In this document: positions 9,489 to 16,585 of the stretch, piece after piece
Layout: each line of letters opens with the position of its first letter
Position numbering within the stretch: position 1 is the stretch's first letter
Assembly: GCA_037380725.1 (NCBI GenBank)
Contig: JARRRL010000171.1
Span: 1-19,897, forward strand
Length of the DNA stretch: 19,897 bases
Direction of reading: 5' to 3'
Source: JARRRL01 sp037380725
GTDB taxonomy: Bacteria; Pseudomonadota; Gammaproteobacteria; Pseudomonadales; JANQJO01
Notes under the pieces: model-generated
What the model saw: only the letters and a program-made list of their open reading frames with translations
Database searches by the model: none
What the model was told of the DNA's origin: nothing
Made by a program: the position numbers and the translations under genes

Positions 9489-9536
9489 CTTTGCCACGAA
9501 GGGTCAAAATAACTTTGCCACGAACGACCAAAATAT
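9489..9536. repeat. 24-bp imperfect direct repeat, two copies
   Basis: CTTTGCCACGAA occurs at 9489-9500 and 9513-9524, each followed by a CAAAATA-containing tail. Repeated GCCAC...GGTCAAAAT units near an end are reminiscent of IS21-family termini, but no transposase is present, so this is only a possible relic. Confidence 0.75.
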
Positions 9537-9594
9537 AGACTTTTAGAAATGCCTTTCTTATGTATGATTAGTATTCAAGTGTTTGCTGTGCAGC

Positions 9595-9647
9595 GTTTCA
9601 TGCACCCAAGTTTCATGCACCCAAATAGGATATGCACCCAAATAGGA
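9595..9647. repeat. Overlapping 15-bp and 17-bp tandem duplications around ATGCACCCAA
   Basis: GTTTCATGCACCCAA is duplicated exactly at 9595-9609 and 9610-9624. ATGCACCCAAATAGGA then recurs with a 17-base period at 9615-9630 and 9632-9647. Two duplication steps seem to have hit the same core. Confidence 0.88.
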
Positions 9648-9685
9648 AGAGATATTTCTGAAAAAATATAATGTAAACAATACAG

Positions 9686-9691
9686 TATAAT
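9686..9691 (+). promoter_or_regulatory. Possible -10 element TATAAT upstream of the DUF1775-like gene
   Basis: Exact TATAAT in a long AT-rich tract 38 bases before the start codon. No good -35 box is visible, and AT richness makes chance occurrence likely. A ribosome site AAAGAGGA follows at 9712-9719. Confidence 0.3.
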
Positions 9692-9728
9692 ATAAATAAT
9701 ATAATTATAATAAAGAGGAACGAATCGA

Positions 9729-10397
9729 ATGCAATGGCAATGGCGTGTGTTAACGGTTTCATTGACTGGTCTTATTGGCTTTGTTTCTACTGCTCAAGCC
9801 CATGTTAGCTTCCTGAAGGATACGAATGCCTATGAAGGTAAATCATATGTTGCGACATTACAAATTCCGCATGGTTGTACTCATGCAGTGAATGGAGATC
9901 ATTCCGATACCGTAAAGGTGGAGGTCAGTATTCCTGATAATTTCTTGAATGTTAAGCCTGCGGATTCGGTATTCGGAGCGGCAACGATTACCCGGGATGC
10001 GTCCGATCGTGTTACGCACATAACGTGGACGAAGTCGCAGGCGGCGGAGGAAGATTATCTTTATAATCAAGTGGTATTTCGGGGTACGCCTGCTCTGGGG
10101 GCAGCGTTCAGTAGTTTGGAGTTTGTCACCGTTCAAACGTGCGAGAGTGGTGATACGGTGGCGTGGGAAGGGAGTACCGTACCAAAATTAAAGGTCTACC
10201 CGGCGCGCGCCTTGGGTTGGAATACGTATACCGCGTCGTCGAATTTGGATGTGACTGCGCTGCGAACATATTTTTCAGATGCCTATATTGTCTGGTATAA
10301 CGACGCGGCATACAGCGCGAATGCGGTCACGAACGGGTTGATCAACACTCCGTTAACCGATATACCCGCTGGGGGCGAATTTTGGGTGAAGTACTGA
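9729..10397 (+). CDS. Secreted YcnI/DUF1775-like putative copper-binding protein with extra C-terminal module
   Basis: Predicted periplasmic protein of 222 residues. A signal peptide ends at STAQA, probably cut before H25, leaving HVSF at the mature N-terminus as in YcnI proteins, where the N-terminal His helps bind Cu(II). Other YcnI-like features are NAYEGKSY (E36), the beta-rich VATLQIPHGC, VVFRGTP and FVTVQTCESGDTVAWEG with W146; H25, E36 and W146 correspond to the reported His/Glu/Trp copper ligands of B. subtilis YcnI. C50 and C138 could form a disulfide. Instead of the usual C-terminal membrane helix there is a module at about 160-222 (GWNTYTASSNLDVTALRTYF, YIVWYND, IPAGGEFWVKY) resembling small GW...F...VW...GxGFWV modules at the ends of other secreted proteobacterial proteins. 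AAAGAGGA nine bases before ATG supports the start. A lipoprotein gene follows. Copper binding is inferred. Confidence 0.78.
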   Translation: MQWQWRVLTVSLTGLIGFVSTAQAHVSFLKDTNAYEGKSYVATLQIPHGCTHAVNGDHSDTVKVEVSIPDNFLNVKPADSVFGAATITRDASDRVTHITWTKSQAAEEDYLYNQVVFRGTPALGAAFSSLEFVTVQTCESGDTVAWEGSTVPKLKVYPARALGWNTYTASSNLDVTALRTYFSDAYIVWYNDAAYSANAVTNGLINTPLTDIPAGGEFWVKY

Positions 10398-10425
10398 TCG
10401 AGGGCAATACCTTGAAAATACTAAC

Positions 10426-10463
10426 GTTGAGAACATCTGTGTTGAGAAAGCTGATGTGGAGAA
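10426..10463. repeat. 15-bp imperfect tandem repeat, three copies
   Basis: GTTGAGAA, GTTGAGAA and GTGGAGAA start at 10426, 10441 and 10456, exactly 15 bases apart. The third copy supplies the GGAGAAG ribosome site of the lipoprotein gene. Confidence 0.75.
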
Positions 10464-10471
10464 GCAGAGGG

Positions 10472-10702
10472 ATGCGGCGTACTCACAACATGACGTTATG
10501 GGTTGTTGCGCTGTGCCTCGTTTTGTCGTCATGCGGTGGTGGTGGTGGTTCTGGGGACAACAATGCTGCTAGTGCTTCTGTTGACGATGGTAAGGACATC
10601 ATTCGTGCTGATCTTGGGCTGAGTCCGTTTCCGCAGCAGGTTGAAAGACCACCGATTGATAATCGCTTGCCGGCGGACTTGTTGCCGCCTCCTACGGGAT
10701 AG
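10472..10702 (+). CDS. Small Gly-rich lipoprotein of unknown function
   Basis: 76 residues: MRRTHNMTLWVVALC followed by a hydrophobic stretch and the lipobox VLSSC, the Cys being immediately followed by GGGGGSG, a pattern common in secreted lipoproteins with a flexible tether. The rest is short, acidic and Pro-rich (IIRADLGLSPFPQQVERPP, ADLLPPPTG) without Cys, His or other metal motifs. ATG 10472 is chosen over a longer frame from 10382 because GGAGAAG lies seven bases upstream and the signal peptide then starts normally; ATG 10490 is also possible. It follows the DUF1775-like gene by 74 bases on the same strand, suggesting one transcript and perhaps a membrane-tethered partner for it. No family is recognised. 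Confidence 0.68.
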   Translation: MRRTHNMTLWVVALCLVLSSCGGGGGSGDNNAASASVDDGKDIIRADLGLSPFPQQVERPPIDNRLPADLLPPPTG

Positions 10703-10742
10703 TAAAAGGTTGTCAAATAAGGTGTGCACAGCACAGATCGGC

Positions 10743-10769
10743 GTGCGAGTCCAAGCCGTGGACTCGCAC
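10743..10769. terminator. 11-bp perfect stem-loop between convergent genes
   Basis: GTGCGAGTCCA, loop AGCCG, TGGACTCGCAC. It lies between the lipoprotein (plus) and fabB (minus) ends and could serve both strands, but neither side has a T-run, so it is not a classic intrinsic terminator. It may instead protect 3' ends. Confidence 0.5.
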
Positions 10770-10793
10770 TTGCCTGGGTAAAGAGTGCGCTGA

Positions 10794-12008
10794 TCACATG
10801 TCCCATCGTTTGAAAACCAATGTGGCGTTTGTGCCGCCAAAGCCAAAGCTGTTCGAGAGTACAGTATTCAATCGAGCTTCGCGGGTTTCTGTGACAATAT
10901 CAATGCCCTGGGCGGCTTCGTCGAGGTTCTCAACATTGATGGTGGGCGCGATGAAGCCGTCTCGTTGCATGAGCAAAGAGTATATGGCTTCTTGCGCACC
11001 GGTTGCTCCCAAACTGTGTCCGGACATAGATTTTGTTGAACTCACGGGCGGTATAGTTTTGGGAAAGGCCATGCGTACTGCGCTTAATTCTGAGAGATCG
11101 CCTTTTGGCGTGCTGGTGCCATGGGCATTGATGTAGTCAATGGGGGTGTCGACCGTCGCCAAAGCTTGCTTCATGCAGCGGGCGGGCCCGGCTGGGCTGG
11201 GGGCCACCATATCGGCTCCATCTGATGTGCGTCCGTACCCCACGAGTTCGGCGTAAATGCGCGCGTTGCGAGCCAGTGCGTGTTCGAGTGATTCCAGAAT
11301 AAGCATCCCCGCTCCGCCCGCGATGACAAATCCATCGCGATCGCGATCGTAGGGGCGTGAGGCGCGTTCAGGAGAATCGTTGTATCGGGTTGATAGGGCA
11401 CCCATGGCGTCAAACAGGCTGGACAAGGTCCAATCCAATTCTTCTCCGCCGCCCGCCAGTACGACATCTTGTTTGCCTAATTGAATCATTTCCATCGCGT
11501 GACCAATACAGTGGGCGCTGGTGGCGCAGGCGGAGGAGATGGAATAATTCATACCTGTGATTTTCAAGGTGGTGGCCAAACAGGCGGATACGGTACTGGA
11601 CATGGTGCGAGTGACCATATAAGGCCCCACTTTTTTGAGTCCTTTTTCCCGCAGGAGATCCGAAGCCAGTACTTGGTTGGCCGATGAAGCGCCACCGGAA
11701 CCGGCGACCAAGCCCACTTTGGGGTTGGACAGTAAGTCATCAGAAATTTGAGCGTCTTCGATGGCTTGTTTGGCGGCTAAAAAAGCAAAAGCGGCAGCGT
11801 CACCCATGAAGCGTCGTGCTTTGCGGTCAATCGCGGCTTCAATGTCTACGGATGGCGCGCCAGCAACGTGGCTGCGCATGCCCATTTCCGCGTACTGCGG
11901 AATGAATTTGATGCCTGATTGACCAGCGCGTAACGCATGAGCAACGCTGTCGCAATCGTTTCCAAGGCAAGAAATAATGCCCATACCAGTAACCACTACT
12001 CTCTTCAT
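10794..12008 (-). CDS. fabB: 3-oxoacyl-ACP synthase I (FabB)
   Basis: Elongating ketoacyl-ACP synthase needed to extend cis-3-decenoyl-ACP in anaerobic unsaturated fatty acid synthesis; cytoplasmic. The 404-residue protein has the Cys-His-His triad C161 (SISSACATSAHC), H296 (NAHGTSTPKGD) and H331 (KSMSGHSLGATG), and the ending NSFGFGGTNATLVF. MKRVVVTGMGIISCLGND and EELDWTLSSLFDAMGALST are typical of FabB rather than FabF. Length matches E. coli FabB (406). The start is supported by AGAGGAAC about seven bases upstream. It lies 108 bases downstream of fabA on the same strand, the standard fabA-fabB pair. Confidence 0.97.
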   Translation of the reverse strand: MKRVVVTGMGIISCLGNDCDSVAHALRAGQSGIKFIPQYAEMGMRSHVAGAPSVDIEAAIDRKARRFMGDAAAFAFLAAKQAIEDAQISDDLLSNPKVGLVAGSGGASSANQVLASDLLREKGLKKVGPYMVTRTMSSTVSACLATTLKITGMNYSISSACATSAHCIGHAMEMIQLGKQDVVLAGGGEELDWTLSSLFDAMGALSTRYNDSPERASRPYDRDRDGFVIAGGAGMLILESLEHALARNARIYAELVGYGRTSDGADMVAPSPAGPARCMKQALATVDTPIDYINAHGTSTPKGDLSELSAVRMAFPKTIPPVSSTKSMSGHSLGATGAQEAIYSLLMQRDGFIAPTINVENLDEAAQGIDIVTETREARLNTVLSNSFGFGGTNATLVFKRWDM

Positions 12009-12116
12009 TGTTTGTTCCTCTTTAATCGCAGAATTGTTTAGTAACGCGCCTGAAATGTGAGTGGTTGTTATTTTGAGTCACGTTGTTGGGTGGGGTGATC
12101 CCCTAAAATCCTAATA

Positions 12117-12713
12117 TCATGTCGATGTCTCTTCGAAGAGTCCCACTCGAAGGTCTTTTGCGCTGTATATTTCTTGATGATCGGCGGACACCGTTGCGTC
12201 GGCGATGCCCATAACAAGACGTCGCTCCACAATGCGCTTGATGGATAAGTGGTAACTCACTTTTTTTACGGTGGGTAAGACTTGCCCAAAAAATTTCACT
12301 TCACCGGATCCCAGTGCTCGACCTCGACCGGCATTACCGCGCCAACCCAAATAAAAACCCAGTAATTGCCACAACGCATCAAGGCCTAAGCAACCTGGCA
12401 TCACGGGATCGGATTGGAAATGGCAGCTGAAGAACCATAAGTCTGGATTGATGTCTAATTCAGCAATGATGAGGCCTTTTCCGAAGTCGCCGCCGGTGTC
12501 TTGTATGCAGGTGATGCGATCGATCATGAGCATGTTAGGAAGCGGCAGTCGAGCGTTACCGGGACCAAAAAGTTCGCCACGGGCACAGGCCAATAGATCT
12601 TCATGGGAATAGGCGTGTTTTTTATTAAAAGGGGGTGTGCTCAGGGATGCTTCGTCCGGAGATCGTGAGGTTGGCGCCGTATTTTCTACACTGATTTCGG
12701 TATCGGTCGTCAT
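12117..12713 (-). CDS. fabA: 3-hydroxydecanoyl-ACP dehydratase/isomerase (FabA)
   Basis: Dehydrates 3-hydroxydecanoyl-ACP and isomerises trans-2- to cis-3-decenoyl-ACP, the branch point to unsaturated fatty acids. The 198-residue product has the catalytic H98 in WFFSCHFQSDPVMPGCLGLD and D112, plus PNMLMIDRI and GEVKFFGQVLPTVKKVSY. It carries about 25 more N-terminal residues than the usual 172, a Ser/Thr/Pro-rich stretch (SVENTAPTSRSPDEASLST) before the conserved YSHEDLLACARGELFG. No in-frame ATG or GTG lies nearer the conserved start, so the extension is probably genuine, though its ribosome site is weak. It is first in the fabA-fabB pair. Confidence 0.96.
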   Translation of the reverse strand: MTTDTEISVENTAPTSRSPDEASLSTPPFNKKHAYSHEDLLACARGELFGPGNARLPLPNMLMIDRITCIQDTGGDFGKGLIIAELDINPDLWFFSCHFQSDPVMPGCLGLDALWQLLGFYLGWRGNAGRGRALGSGEVKFFGQVLPTVKKVSYHLSIKRIVERRLVMGIADATVSADHQEIYSAKDLRVGLFEETST

Positions 12714-13008
12714 TGCTAAGAAGCCTGTCCATCTTGGTGGTTGGGGCGACTGGTGTTTTTCACCTTCGCGGTTAAGCGTGCGTCATCCTAGATGCAGTGG
12801 CTTTTGGCTGGTCGCGTTGATTTTAAGTGGCTAATGCTAGAGTAAAGCCGCCGCAAAGACAATGATCTAGCTTAGGCGTGTCCGTCGATGGAGCGGGGTT
12901 TGCGGCGCACGGTGCTGATTTTGTTTGTGTGTTTGGGGAGAGCTCACGCGCTGCGTATTGCAAGAGCATAAAATAAGGGCGCTACATGGGTGCGAAGGAG
13001 CCAGACGT

Positions 13009-13036
13009 CATGGGTGTGACAGCATGGGTGTGACAG
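13009..13036. repeat. 14-bp exact tandem duplication CATGGGTGTGACAG
   Basis: Two identical adjacent copies, 13009-13022 and 13023-13036, followed by a decayed CATGAGTCATG. Exact identity suggests a recent event. Confidence 0.92.
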
Positions 13037-13234
13037 CATGAGTCATGCGTAAGGCAACCTGTAGTGATGCGTACAGGCACGGAATGATTACCTGAACGTT
13101 GTAGATCGTTACGTCTGATCACAGTGAACCGATTACCGTATCGAGGGCCGTTAGGTTCTACACAATTACGCATCGAAGCCTTCACTATAATTTATAAGCG
13201 GTAAATGGATGACGTATTGGATAGCGGATAGATC

Positions 13235-13280
13235 GTTGATGAAAGTAGTTGATGGGCGGTTGATGAGTGGTTGCTGGCGC
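13235..13280. repeat. Imperfect tandem repeat of GTTGATG, period 11-13
   Basis: GTTGATG at 13235, 13248 and 13259, then GTTGCTGG at 13270; spacings 13, 11 and 11. Confidence 0.65.
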
Positions 13281-13378
13281 AATCGGGTGAGCTCAAGCAT
13301 AATGATCGGCCATTGGATAATTGATGTATCAGTCAGTTTTGCTCAATCCGGCGAAAAAACACAGGAGCAAAGATCCTT

Positions 13379-15040
13379 GTGATAGCAGAAATTGGACACT
13401 TTAGTTTGGTGCTGGCGCTCGTTGTGGCGGCGGTGTTGGCCATTATTCCCATGTTGGGTACCTATGTGGGTGAGTCACGGTGGATGTCTATAGCTCGCCC
13501 GGGCGCGCTTTTGCTTTTTAGTTTGTTGGCTTTGTCCTTTGCGGTGTTGGTGTTTTCATTCGCAACGAATGATTTTACCGTACGATATGTGGCAAATCAT
13601 TCGAACAGTTTCTTGCCTCTGTATTATCGAATCGCGGCGACGTGGGGAGGACATGAAGGCTCCTTGTTGTTGTGGGTGACGGTACTGGGTGGATGGATGG
13701 CTGCTGTGGCCACGTGTTCCCGCTCGCTGCCCTTGGAATTGGTGGCGCGAGTGCTGTCCGTGATGAGCTTGGTTGCTGTCGGTTTTTTGTTATTTACTCT
13801 GATTACATCGAATCCTTTCGAACGCAGCCTTCCCGATTTTCCATTGGATGGGCGTGATTTGAACCCGTTGTTGCAGGATTTTGGATTGGTGGTGCATCCC
13901 CCGATGTTGTATATGGGCTACGTCGGGTTTTCGGTGGCTTACGCGTTTGCGGTAGCGGGCTTGTTAAGCGGCAAATTAGACAGTGCGTGGGCGAGATGGT
14001 CTCGTCCCTGGACGACTGTTGCGTGGTGTTTTTTAACCATTGGTATTACGCTCGGAAGTTGGTGGTCTTATTATGAACTCGGCTGGGGGGGATGGTGGTT
14101 TTGGGATCCCGTTGAAAATGCGTCGTTTATGCCGTGGTTGGTGGGAACCGCATTGGTGCATTCCCTAGCGGTTACTGAGAAGCGCGGTGTTTTCAAAGCA
14201 TGGACGGTTTTGTTAGCGTTGTTGGCGTTTTCGCTCAGTTTGCTGGGTACGTTTTTGGTGCGATCTGGTGTGCTGACCTCGGTACATGCTTTTGCAAACG
14301 ATCCAGAGCGTGGCGTATTTGTTTTGGGTTTTCTGGCGTTTGTAGCGGGTGGATCGTTGTTGCTGTTTGCCTGGCGAGCCGCGGTGTTCGACGCGGAGAA
14401 AACCTACAGTATTTTTTCCCGAGAGATGTTCTTGTTGGTCAATAACGTGTTGCTCATGGGGGCCATGGTGGTGGTCTTATTGGGTACGCTGTTTCCGTTG
14501 ATTTCGGAGATGCTGGGGTTGGGTAAAATTTCGGTAGGACCTCCGTATTTCAACACCCTGTTTGTGCCATTATCGTTTTTATTAATGTTGGCGATGGGGG
14601 TTGGCATGGTGCTGCGTTGGAAGCAGCACGAAGCGGCGCGATTGTGGCGCCAGTTACGCACCGTTGCGGCAATCAGCGTTTTGTTGGGTGTGGTGATTCC
14701 CGTGGTGCTGTTATCTGAATTTTCAGTCGGAGTTATTGGCGCTGTGTTGTTCAGTGCGTGGGTCGTGGGTGTGATGGCGCTCGATGTGAAACACCGCGTC
14801 AACCCGAATCGTGCGGGCTGGTGGCGCGGTTTGCGACGTTTGCCTCGCAGCTATGTGAGTATGCTTTTGGCACATTTTGGTTTGGTCGTGTTGGTGTTGG
14901 GGGTGGCTGGCACCAGTTATTTCAGTGTGGAGAAAGACGTTCGTTTGCGTGCGGGGGATACGGTTGAGTTGGGTCCCTATTCGTTTGAGTTTGTCGGGGT
15001 GCGAGATCAAGAAGGCCCGAGGTGGGCGACATTCGGGTGA
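13379..15040 (+). CDS. ccmF: Cytochrome c heme lyase subunit CcmF, frame-broken N-terminal portion
   Basis: Integral membrane core of the System I heme lyase that attaches heme to apocytochrome c in the periplasm. The 553-residue frame contains nearly the whole protein: many membrane helices, the WWD heme-handling domain (GSWWSYYELGWGGWWFWDP, 226-244), and the four heme-related histidines H173, H261, H303 and H499, matching E. coli H173, H261, H303 and H491. It ends abnormally: after GVRDQEGPR the frame reads WATFG and stops, while the expected continuation (GDIRVRSRD...) is in the -1 frame from 15022. Start is GTG 13379 with CAGGAG eleven bases upstream. About 100 C-terminal residues, including the last helix, are encoded by the overlapping next frame. 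Possible explanations are a real inactivating or splitting mutation, or a sequencing/assembly error. Confidence 0.93.
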   Translation: MIAEIGHFSLVLALVVAAVLAIIPMLGTYVGESRWMSIARPGALLLFSLLALSFAVLVFSFATNDFTVRYVANHSNSFLPLYYRIAATWGGHEGSLLLWVTVLGGWMAAVATCSRSLPLELVARVLSVMSLVAVGFLLFTLITSNPFERSLPDFPLDGRDLNPLLQDFGLVVHPPMLYMGYVGFSVAYAFAVAGLLSGKLDSAWARWSRPWTTVAWCFLTIGITLGSWWSYYELGWGGWWFWDPVENASFMPWLVGTALVHSLAVTEKRGVFKAWTVLLALLAFSLSLLGTFLVRSGVLTSVHAFANDPERGVFVLGFLAFVAGGSLLLFAWRAAVFDAEKTYSIFSREMFLLVNNVLLMGAMVVVLLGTLFPLISEMLGLGKISVGPPYFNTLFVPLSFLLMLAMGVGMVLRWKQHEAARLWRQLRTVAAISVLLGVVIPVVLLSEFSVGVIGAVLFSAWVVGVMALDVKHRVNPNRAGWWRGLRRLPRSYVSMLLAHFGLVVLVLGVAGTSYFSVEKDVRLRAGDTVELGPYSFEFVGVRDQEGPRWATFG

Positions 15041-15393
15041 GGTCGCGCGATGCGGTGCGAACTGTCGATACGGTGTTATACCAATTGAACCCGGAAAAAC
15101 GCACGTACTGGGCTTCGGGCTCGGTCATGACGGAGGCGAGTATTGAACCGGGGTTTACGCGAGACTTATATGTGGCATTGGGCGAACCCTTGGGTGATGG
15201 AGATTGGGCAGTACGTGTCTACTACAAGCCAATGATTCAATGGTTGTGGTTGAGTGCTATTTTTATGGTGGCGGGTGGTTGTCTGGCGGTCAGTGATAAA
15301 CGCTACCGCTTTGCGCGTGTGTCGAGCGAGCGTGTGGCGACCAATACAGGTTCAGCGTCTGTTGTGTCAACGCAGGAAGGGGCTTTGACGTGA
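15022..15393 (+). CDS. ccmF: CcmF C-terminal portion in the -1 frame
   Basis: 123 codons matching the end of CcmF: GDIRVRSRDA, NPEKRTYW, SVMTEASIEPGFTRDLYVAL, GEPLGDGDWAVRVYYKP and a last helix at about 72-91 of this frame. It overlaps the preceding frame by 19 bases. A GTG at 15022 has AAGAAGG six bases upstream, so re-initiation as a separate polypeptide is conceivable, but that piece would have to export its first ~70 residues without a signal peptide, making efficient function doubtful. Compared with intact CcmF, about 13 bases (four codons plus one base) seem deleted between EGP and GDIRV. It ends with a GTGA overlap with ccmG, so local coupling remains intact. Confidence 0.85.
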   Translation: MGDIRVRSRDAVRTVDTVLYQLNPEKRTYWASGSVMTEASIEPGFTRDLYVALGEPLGDGDWAVRVYYKPMIQWLWLSAIFMVAGGCLAVSDKRYRFARVSSERVATNTGSASVVSTQEGALT

Positions 15394-16031
15394 GTGATTC
15401 GGATGAGCAAAAAGTTTCGGAGCGTGAACCTGCCGTGCGTTCAGGCCGTTGGGTGCGCATCGTACCGATTGCAGTGTTTATCAGTTTGTGTGTGTTGTTT
15501 TATCTCTCGTTGGATCACGATCCACAGACCTTGCCGTCGGTTTTGGTGGGGCGTACCTTGCCGGATGTTGAGTTGCCGTCGTTGGCGGATCCAGCCAAAA
15601 CGCATCATGCGGCAGATTTTCTGGGCAAACCTTTTTTGATCAATATTTGGGCAACCTGGTGCCCATCGTGTCGGGTGGAACATCCCACATTGCTTCGCCT
15701 GTCGCAAGCTGGCGTACCGATTTTAGGTGTGAATTACAAGGATGTTCGTGAGGATGCGCTGGTGTATTTGAAGCGATACCGCGATCCTTTTGCGTGGTCG
15801 GTTTTTGATGAAGCGGGTAGCTGGGGGTTTGAGTTGGGTGTGTACGGTGCGCCAGAAACGTTTTTTGTGGATGCTGATGGCACCATTGTTTACCGCCATG
15901 TTGGTGTGATTACAGAGCAAGTTTGGCGCAATGAGTTGTCGGAGCGCTATCAAGCAATGGGTGGCGAGCGCGTTGACTTATCAACGGTGGATTCAGCGAA
16001 AGCGGTGTCAGCGCCGGGAGAGGAAGGATGA
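15390..16031 (+). CDS. ccmG: Thiol:disulfide interchange protein CcmG/DsbE
   Basis: Membrane-anchored periplasmic thioredoxin-like reductant that keeps the apocytochrome CXXCH motif reduced for heme attachment. The 213-residue product has an N-terminal anchor at about 22-41, the active site WCPSC (C91, C94) in INIWATWCPSCRVEHP, the family signature GVNYKD and the cis-proline loop YGAPETFFVD (P155). DPFAWSVFDEAGSWGFELGV is typical of CcmG. GTG start overlaps the upstream ccmF stop as GTGA. The C-terminal tail (about 190-213) is polar and longer than usual. Confidence 0.96.
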   Translation: MSDSDEQKVSEREPAVRSGRWVRIVPIAVFISLCVLFYLSLDHDPQTLPSVLVGRTLPDVELPSLADPAKTHHAADFLGKPFLINIWATWCPSCRVEHPTLLRLSQAGVPILGVNYKDVREDALVYLKRYRDPFAWSVFDEAGSWGFELGVYGAPETFFVDADGTIVYRHVGVITEQVWRNELSERYQAMGGERVDLSTVDSAKAVSAPGEEG

Positions 16032-16585
16032 GTTGGGATCGAAGTCGTCGAAATGGGTGTCAAGTGGGTCAGCAACGATGGCGCTGGGGCCTATTTACCG
16101 TGGCGTTGGGGGTGATGACGTCAATGTGGTGGATGCCGCTGTTTGCAGGTGGTATTGATCCTTACCCTTTTCAAAATGAGGATGAGCGTGCGGTATTTCA
16201 TTCGACGGTTACCGAGTTACGCTGCCCAAAATGCCAAAATCAGAGTGTTGCTGAATCAAACGCTCCCATTGCTGAAGATATACGCAAAAAAGTGTATGAG
16301 CAGGTCAAAGCGGGGAAAACACAATCGGAAATTGTGGGGTTTATGGTGGAGCGGTATGGCGATTTTGTGACGTATCGCCCTCCGGTGCGTCCGTCGACAT
16401 TGCTGCTTTGGATGGGGCCTCCGGTTTTAGTGTTGCTGGTATTAGGGGGGCTGTTCGTGCGACACCGTGGTCGAGCTGTGTGGCGAGGAGGAGCCGTTGA
16501 TCAAGCGGAAGTGGCTCGTATTTTACAAACGTATGGTGACGACGATACAGCGCCTGCGCGTGATGAGCCTCCTGTTGTGAGATGA
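16028..16585 (+). CDS. ccmH: Cytochrome c maturation thiol protein CcmH
   Basis: Periplasmic-facing subunit that presents reduced apocytochrome c to CcmF. The 185 residues include a signal anchor (about 20-41), the LRCPKCQNQS motif (C66, C69), QVKAGKTQSEIVGFMVERYG, FVTYRPPV and a C-terminal helix (124-144). It overlaps ccmG by ATGA. The stop codon lies inside an 18-bp tandem duplication (16578-16613), so the original end of the gene has been copied downstream. It is the short, Pseudomonas-like CcmH, with CcmI encoded separately. Confidence 0.96.
   Translation: MSWDRSRRNGCQVGQQRWRWGLFTVALGVMTSMWWMPLFAGGIDPYPFQNEDERAVFHSTVTELRCPKCQNQSVAESNAPIAEDIRKKVYEQVKAGKTQSEIVGFMVERYGDFVTYRPPVRPSTLLLWMGPPVLVLLVLGGLFVRHRGRAVWRGGAVDQAEVARILQTYGDDDTAPARDEPPVVR

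Larger units (their letters stand above)
9143..9728. other. 586-base AT-rich intergenic region with repeats and tiny frames
   Basis: No confident gene. It holds a second copy of the 12-mer CGTCTATAAAAA (9297-9308; first copy at the oxygenase 3' end, 9127-9138), a 20-base palindrome (9382-9401), two tandem repeats (9489-9536 and 9595-9647), and two small frames, 9241-9354 (37 codons) and 9424-9546 (40 codons). The second frame overlaps the 24-bp repeat and would encode FATKGQNN then FATNDQNI. Neither has a recognised family. The last 70 bases are extremely AT-rich and lead into the DUF1775-like gene. Confidence 0.6.
12714..13378. other. 665-base spacer between fabA and ccmF
   Basis: This region must hold the fabA promoter (minus) and the promoter for the ccm genes (plus). 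No ccmE or other ccm gene is recognisable, although ccmE commonly precedes ccmF. It contains a 14-bp exact tandem duplication (13009-13036), an 11-bp imperfect array (13235-13280) and a 27-codon frame at 12888-12971 that reads like a signal peptide (LRRTVLILFVCLGRAHA) and then stops; that frame has no ribosome site and may be a relic. Confidence 0.6.

Noticed and set aside
10382..10471. Longer start for the lipoprotein overlapping the DUF1775-like gene
   Set aside because: It would put about 30 polar/basic residues before the signal peptide; ATG 10472 has a proper ribosome site.
12093..12110. GGGG-TGAT-CCCC hairpin after fabA as terminator
   Set aside because: The stem is only four base pairs, and fabA-fabB are expected to be co-transcribed.
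15001..15040. Programmed ribosomal frameshift in ccmF
   Set aside because: No X-XXY-YYZ slippery heptamer or RF2-like signal is seen, and an apparent loss of about four codons plus one base points to a deletion rather than recoding.
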